From assembly GCF_018904615.1 (NCBI RefSeq), contig NZ_JADCNH010000004.1:1-64000 (forward strand): a DNA stretch of 64,000 bases, in the 5' to 3' direction. The DNA comes from Verticiella alkaliphila. GTDB taxonomy: Bacteria > Pseudomonadota > Gammaproteobacteria > Burkholderiales > Burkholderiaceae_B. Below are positions 60,956 to 64,000 of this stretch, one piece after another; position 1 is the first letter of the stretch; each line of letters starts with the position of its first letter. A model generated the notes under the pieces. It had not been told where the DNA came from. It searched no databases and was given only the letters and a program-made list of their open reading frames with translations. The translations under genes were made by a program, and so were the position numbers.

Positions 60956-62578
60956 TCACGCCACGCCGTTGGGGCCGTCCAGGATGCGGCGTACTTTCTT
61001 GGCCAGATCCTGTGGCAGGTACGGCTTGGAGATGACCTCGAATTCTTCGCCGCCCGCATCGGTGCGCTCGATCGAGCTCTCCGCATAACCGGTGGTGAGC
61101 AGCACGCGGGTGCCCGGACGTCGGCGCCGGGCTTCGCGGGCCAGCATGACGCCATTCATGCCGCCTGGCATGATGAGATCCGTGAAGAGCAGATCGTAGG
61201 CAATGCGCTCCATTCGGGCGAGTGCTTCGCGGGCGTTGTAGGTCACGTCCACGCAATAGCCGTAGTCCTCGAGAATGAGCTTGGCCAGTTCGGCCACGTC
61301 CTCGCGGTCCTCCACCACGAGGATGCTCTCCGCGCCGCGTTGCTCCTCTTCCTTGCGTTGTTCGCTGACGCGATCCGTGGCCGCGCCGCCATCGTGGGCG
61401 GGGAAGTACAGGCGCACGGTGGTACCCACGCCTTCTTCGGAATAGATGCGCGTGGTGCCGCCGGATTGCTTGGTGAACCCATACACCATGGACAGGCCTA
61501 GCCCGGAGCCGCGTCCGACGTCCTTGGTCGTGAAGAACGGCTCCAGTACGCGCTCGCGCACGCTCGCGGCCATGCCGCTGCCGTTATCAGTGATCGACAA
61601 GCTCACGTAGCGTCCTGGCATCAGGCCGTCATACGACGTGGTGGCGAGATCACCCACCGCGATGTTGCGGGTCTCCAACGTGACGCGCGGCGAGCCATTG
61701 CCTTGCAAGGCATCGCGTGCGTTCAGAAAGACGTTAAGCATGGCGACTTCGGCCTGCGTCACGTCGATCCGGCAATTCCAGAGGTCCGGCTCCAGGCTCG
61801 TGTGCACGTCGACACCGGCGCCAAAGGTGCGTTCTGCCATAGGGGCACTCGAACGCACGAGGTTGTTCAGATTGACGACGCGGCCCTCGAGCTTCTGCTT
61901 GCGCGAGAAGGCGAGCAGCTGCTGCGTGAGCGTGGCGGCACGCTCGCAGGCCAGACGCGCCTGCTCGGCGCTGTGCAACAGACGATCCTGGTCCGGCATG
62001 GGCCGGGCGGCCGTGCGGCGGATCACGTCGATATAGCCCGTCATCACCTGGAGCAGGTTGTTGAAATCATGGGCGATGCCACCGGTGAGCTGCCCGAGCG
62101 CCTCCATCTTCTGGGCCTGACGCAACGCGTCTTCCGCATCGCGCCGACGGCTCACGTCCAGCTGCGAGGCGAAGAAGTAGATCAGCCGGCCTTCTTCATT
62201 GTAGATCGGCGCAACGAACAACGCGTTCCAGAACGAAGATCCGTCCTTCTTGTAGTTCAGGATCTCGGTCGAATATTCCTTGCGTTTCTCGATGGCTTCG
62301 CGGATCTCCGCCACCACGGCGCGGTTGGTCTCCGGCCCCTGCAGGAAGCGGCAGTTGCGGTCGACGACGTCCTCCGAGGTGTAGCCGGTCATCTCCAGGA
62401 AGGCGTGATTGGCGAAGATGATCGGGTTGTCCGGCCGGTTCGGGTCGGTCACGATCATCGGCATGCGCGTCGTCTCGACGGCCGCGAAGAAGATGTTGCG
62501 GCCCGCCTGCGACAGATCGCCGGTGGCGGAGTTTTCCACCCGCATGGGATGGGAGCTGGATTTGGGAGAATCGGTCAC
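60956..62578 (-). CDS. LOV-domain hybrid histidine kinase with a receiver domain
   Basis: About 540 residues: an N-terminal LOV/PAS domain, a HisKA/HATPase pair and a C-terminal receiver. The LOV signature RNCRFLQG holds the flavin-reactive Cys (about residue 75), preceded by [17 protein letters not shown] and followed by [18 protein letters not shown] and FFASQLDVS, all flavin-pocket positions. The H-box is [16 protein letters not shown]-binding N, G1 (DNGSGM) and G2 ([14 protein letters not shown]) boxes are present. The receiver has [11 protein letters not shown] and [10 protein letters not shown] (phosphorylation Asp). It is predicted to be a blue-light sensor. GTG 62578 is used; ATG 62545 is a possible alternative. 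Confidence 0.9.
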   Translation of the reverse strand: MTDSPKSSSHPMRVENSATGDLSQAGRNIFFAAVETTRMPMIVTDPNRPDNPIIFANHAFLEMTGYTSEDVVDRNCRFLQGPETNRAVVAEIREAIEKRKEYSTEILNYKKDGSSFWNALFVAPIYNEEGRLIYFFASQLDVSRRRDAEDALRQAQKMEALGQLTGGIAHDFNNLLQVMTGYIDVIRRTAARPMPDQDRLLHSAEQARLACERAATLTQQLLAFSRKQKLEGRVVNLNNLVRSSAPMAERTFGAGVDVHTSLEPDLWNCRIDVTQAEVAMLNVFLNARDALQGNGSPRVTLETRNIAVGDLATTSYDGLMPGRYVSLSITDNGSGMAASVRERVLEPFFTTKDVGRGSGLGLSMVYGFTKQSGGTTRIYSEEGVGTTVRLYFPAHDGGAATDRVSEQRKEEEQRGAESILVVEDREDVAELAKLILEDYGYCVDVTYNAREALARMERIAYDLLFTDLIMPGGMNGVMLAREARRRRPGTRVLLTTGYAESSIERTDAGGEEFEVISKPYLPQDLAKKVRRILDGPNGVA

Positions 62579-62746
62579 GCGTGACGGGCCTCTGGAGAGT
62601 GGGCCGACAGGGCCCGCTAGCCCGACAGCAACCGGCGTTCCCAGGCGGCACGCCAATTGCTATGGAGGCCGTCGCCTGCGTGCAATTCGCTACTATGGCC
62701 GGTCGCGCGCTCAGCCGCCCGTTCATCCCATGCCTTGTCCTGCGCC

Positions 62747-64000
62747 ATGCCCGTCTCCGTTGTGCCTGCCGAACGCTATGCCGACATCTTCGTGGGAGAT
62801 GGCGAAATGTCTCGGCTCATGCGCACGCACGACTGGGCGTCCACCCCTCTTGGCCTGCCGGACACGTGGCCGAGCTCGCTCAAGGCCGCCTTGCGCGTGC
62901 TGCTCACCTCACGGTTTCAGATGTGGCTGGGCTGGGGCGATGGCGTTCACTTCTTCTACAACGACGCCTATCGGCCAACGCTGGGCAACAAGCATCCGCG
63001 CGCGCTGGGCATGCCCACGCAGGAACTCTGGGCCGAGATCTGGGACGACGTCTCGGGCCACATCGACCGCGTCTACCGCCTGGGCGAATCGACGTGGGAC
63101 GATGCACTGCTCCTGATGCTCCAGCGCCACGGTTACGCCGAAGAGACGTATCACACGTTCTCGTACAGCCCGCTGGTCGACGATGAAGACCGGGTGAACG
63201 GGCTCTTCTGCGCCGTGTCCGAGGAGACCAACCGCGTCATCAGCGAGCGGCGCTTGCGCACGGTGCGTGAGCTGGCCGTGCGCATTGCAACGGCCGACAC
63301 CCGGGAAGCCCTGCTGGGTCACGTGAGCACGACACTGCACGAAGCCGACCGCGACCTGCCCTTCTCCCTGTTATACCTGAACGATGAGATGGGGGTGGCT
63401 CAGCTCGTCTTCGCAAGCGGGATCGAGGCCGGCCATCCGCTCGCCCCACCCCGGGTCGTTTATGGGCAGGCCACGCCCTGGTCTCTGGCGGACACCGCCA
63501 CCACGCTCCTGCAACCCCAGTTGCTGGATGCGAGCGTGCCGGCGCCACGCGGGCCTTGGCGAGACGTGGTGCGTCACGTCGCCGTAGCCCCCTTGTCTGC
63601 GCCATCGGCCGCCCGGCCGATCGGTTTCCTGGTGGTGGGCATGAACCCGCACCGCCTGCCCGACGACGATTACCTGGGCTTCATCCGCCTGCTCTCGGGC
63701 CAAGTCGGTGGCGCTTTGGACCGCATCCAGGCGCTGGAAGCCAGCCGGGCAGAGCGCGACCGGCTGCGCAACCTGTTTCACCAGGCGCCGGGCTTCATGT
63801 GCGTGTTGCGCGGGCCCAATCACGTCTATGAACTCGTGAACAACGCCTACGAAGAACTCGTGGGCCGTAGCGGGATCGAAGGCTTGAGCGTGATCGACGT
63901 GGTGCCGTCGCATGGCAACGAGGCGCTGCTCGCCTCACTGGCGAACGCCTATCGCAGCGGCGAACCGTTCGTGGGCGAAAGCGTGCAGGTGATGCTGCGC
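62747..64000 (+). CDS. PAS/GAF-domain sensor protein, N-terminal part
   Basis: An open frame from ATG 62747 runs to the right edge; its end is not in the window. It begins with the conserved PAS-like region DWASTPLGLPDTWPSSLKAALRVLLTSRFQMWLGWGDGVHFFYNDAYRPTLGNKHP common in hybrid sensor kinases, then a GAF domain (RELAVRIATADTREALLGHV onwards), and another PAS domain (NLFHQAPGFMCVLRGPNHVYELVNNAYEELVG). A kinase domain probably follows beyond the window. It is divergent from the LOV kinase and might share its signalling. Confidence 0.75.
   Translation, partial: MPVSVVPAERYADIFVGDGEMSRLMRTHDWASTPLGLPDTWPSSLKAALRVLLTSRFQMWLGWGDGVHFFYNDAYRPTLGNKHPRALGMPTQELWAEIWDDVSGHIDRVYRLGESTWDDALLLMLQRHGYAEETYHTFSYSPLVDDEDRVNGLFCAVSEETNRVISERRLRTVRELAVRIATADTREALLGHVSTTLHEADRDLPFSLLYLNDEMGVAQLVFASGIEAGHPLAPPRVVYGQATPWSLADTATTLLQPQLLDASVPAPRGPWRDVVRHVAVAPLSAPSAARPIGFLVVGMNPHRLPDDDYLGFIRLLSGQVGGALDRIQALEASRAERDRLRNLFHQAPGFMCVLRGPNHVYELVNNAYEELVGRSGIEGLSVIDVVPSHGNEALLASLANAYRSGEPFVGESVQVMLR

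Overview
The window is GC-rich, densely coded DNA from a beta-proteobacterium, most likely of the order Burkholderiales. The evidence is gene content and style: a bcs cellulose operon with a Wss/Alg-type acetylation block, a tripartite-tricarboxylate (Bug-type) receptor next to a LysR gene, dipeptide-type ABC genes, many EamA carriers, and an nspC plus carboxynorspermidine synthase pair. I cannot name the genus. No rRNA, CRISPR array, insertion sequence or phage integrase is visible. There is one tRNA gene, tRNA-Leu(CAA).

Layout. 1-15073: cellulose synthesis and decoration, read left to right as bcsP(partial)-bcsQ-bcsA-bcsB-bcsZ-bcsC, then wssF-wssG-wssH-wssI (SGNH, AlgF, AlgI/MBOAT and AlgJ types), predicted to make and acetylate cellulose. 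15191-19448: htpG with a sigma-32-type promoter, a spermidine-synthase-like methyltransferase fold, and a mechanosensitive channel. 19573-26016: a FitAB/VapBC toxin-antitoxin pair, a PhyH-type dioxygenase, two EamA transporters, and the nspC/CANSDH carboxyspermidine route behind a promoter and a leader ORF. 26156-32931: small secreted proteins, a GAF-GGDEF diguanylate cyclase that could supply c-di-GMP to the PilZ domain of BcsA, a DNA/RNA nuclease and a cupin. 33091-39805: an accessory region holding seven small precursor-like peptides with double-glycine-type leaders, interleaved with YciI, DUF3592-like, AHSA1, InhA-like, tRNA-Leu and SRAP genes. 39898-49759: gamma-glutamyltransferase, Bug receptor and LysR, a LexA-box-controlled pair of unknown genes, a Bcr/CflA efflux pump, tandem beta-lactamase-fold hydrolases, an OB-fold protein and a LysR regulator. 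49967-58970: a peptide ABC importer operon with CapA, a C45 acyltransferase and a second gamma-glutamyltransferase. 59062-64000: HPP-CBS membrane protein, a LOV-domain hybrid histidine kinase, and a truncated PAS/GAF sensor.

The most novel-looking item is the GG-leader peptide cluster. Three of the peptides share an upstream element with exactly conserved internal spacing (GAGCCAT and a CAGTGCA-like box, 24 nt between them), and two of the longer, Nif11-like ones are recent duplicates with a conserved C-x10-C core. No modification enzyme, C39 peptidase or exporter lies in the window, so the partners must be sought elsewhere.

A caution for any reader: nine otherwise intact genes (bcsZ, bcsC, the spermidine-synthase-like gene, nspC, the nuclease, a lipoprotein, the Bug receptor, a LysR gene and the ABC ATPase) are each broken by one small indel, usually an apparent loss of one C/G. 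The pattern suggests uncorrected sequencing error rather than widespread gene decay. Those genes are annotated across the break.
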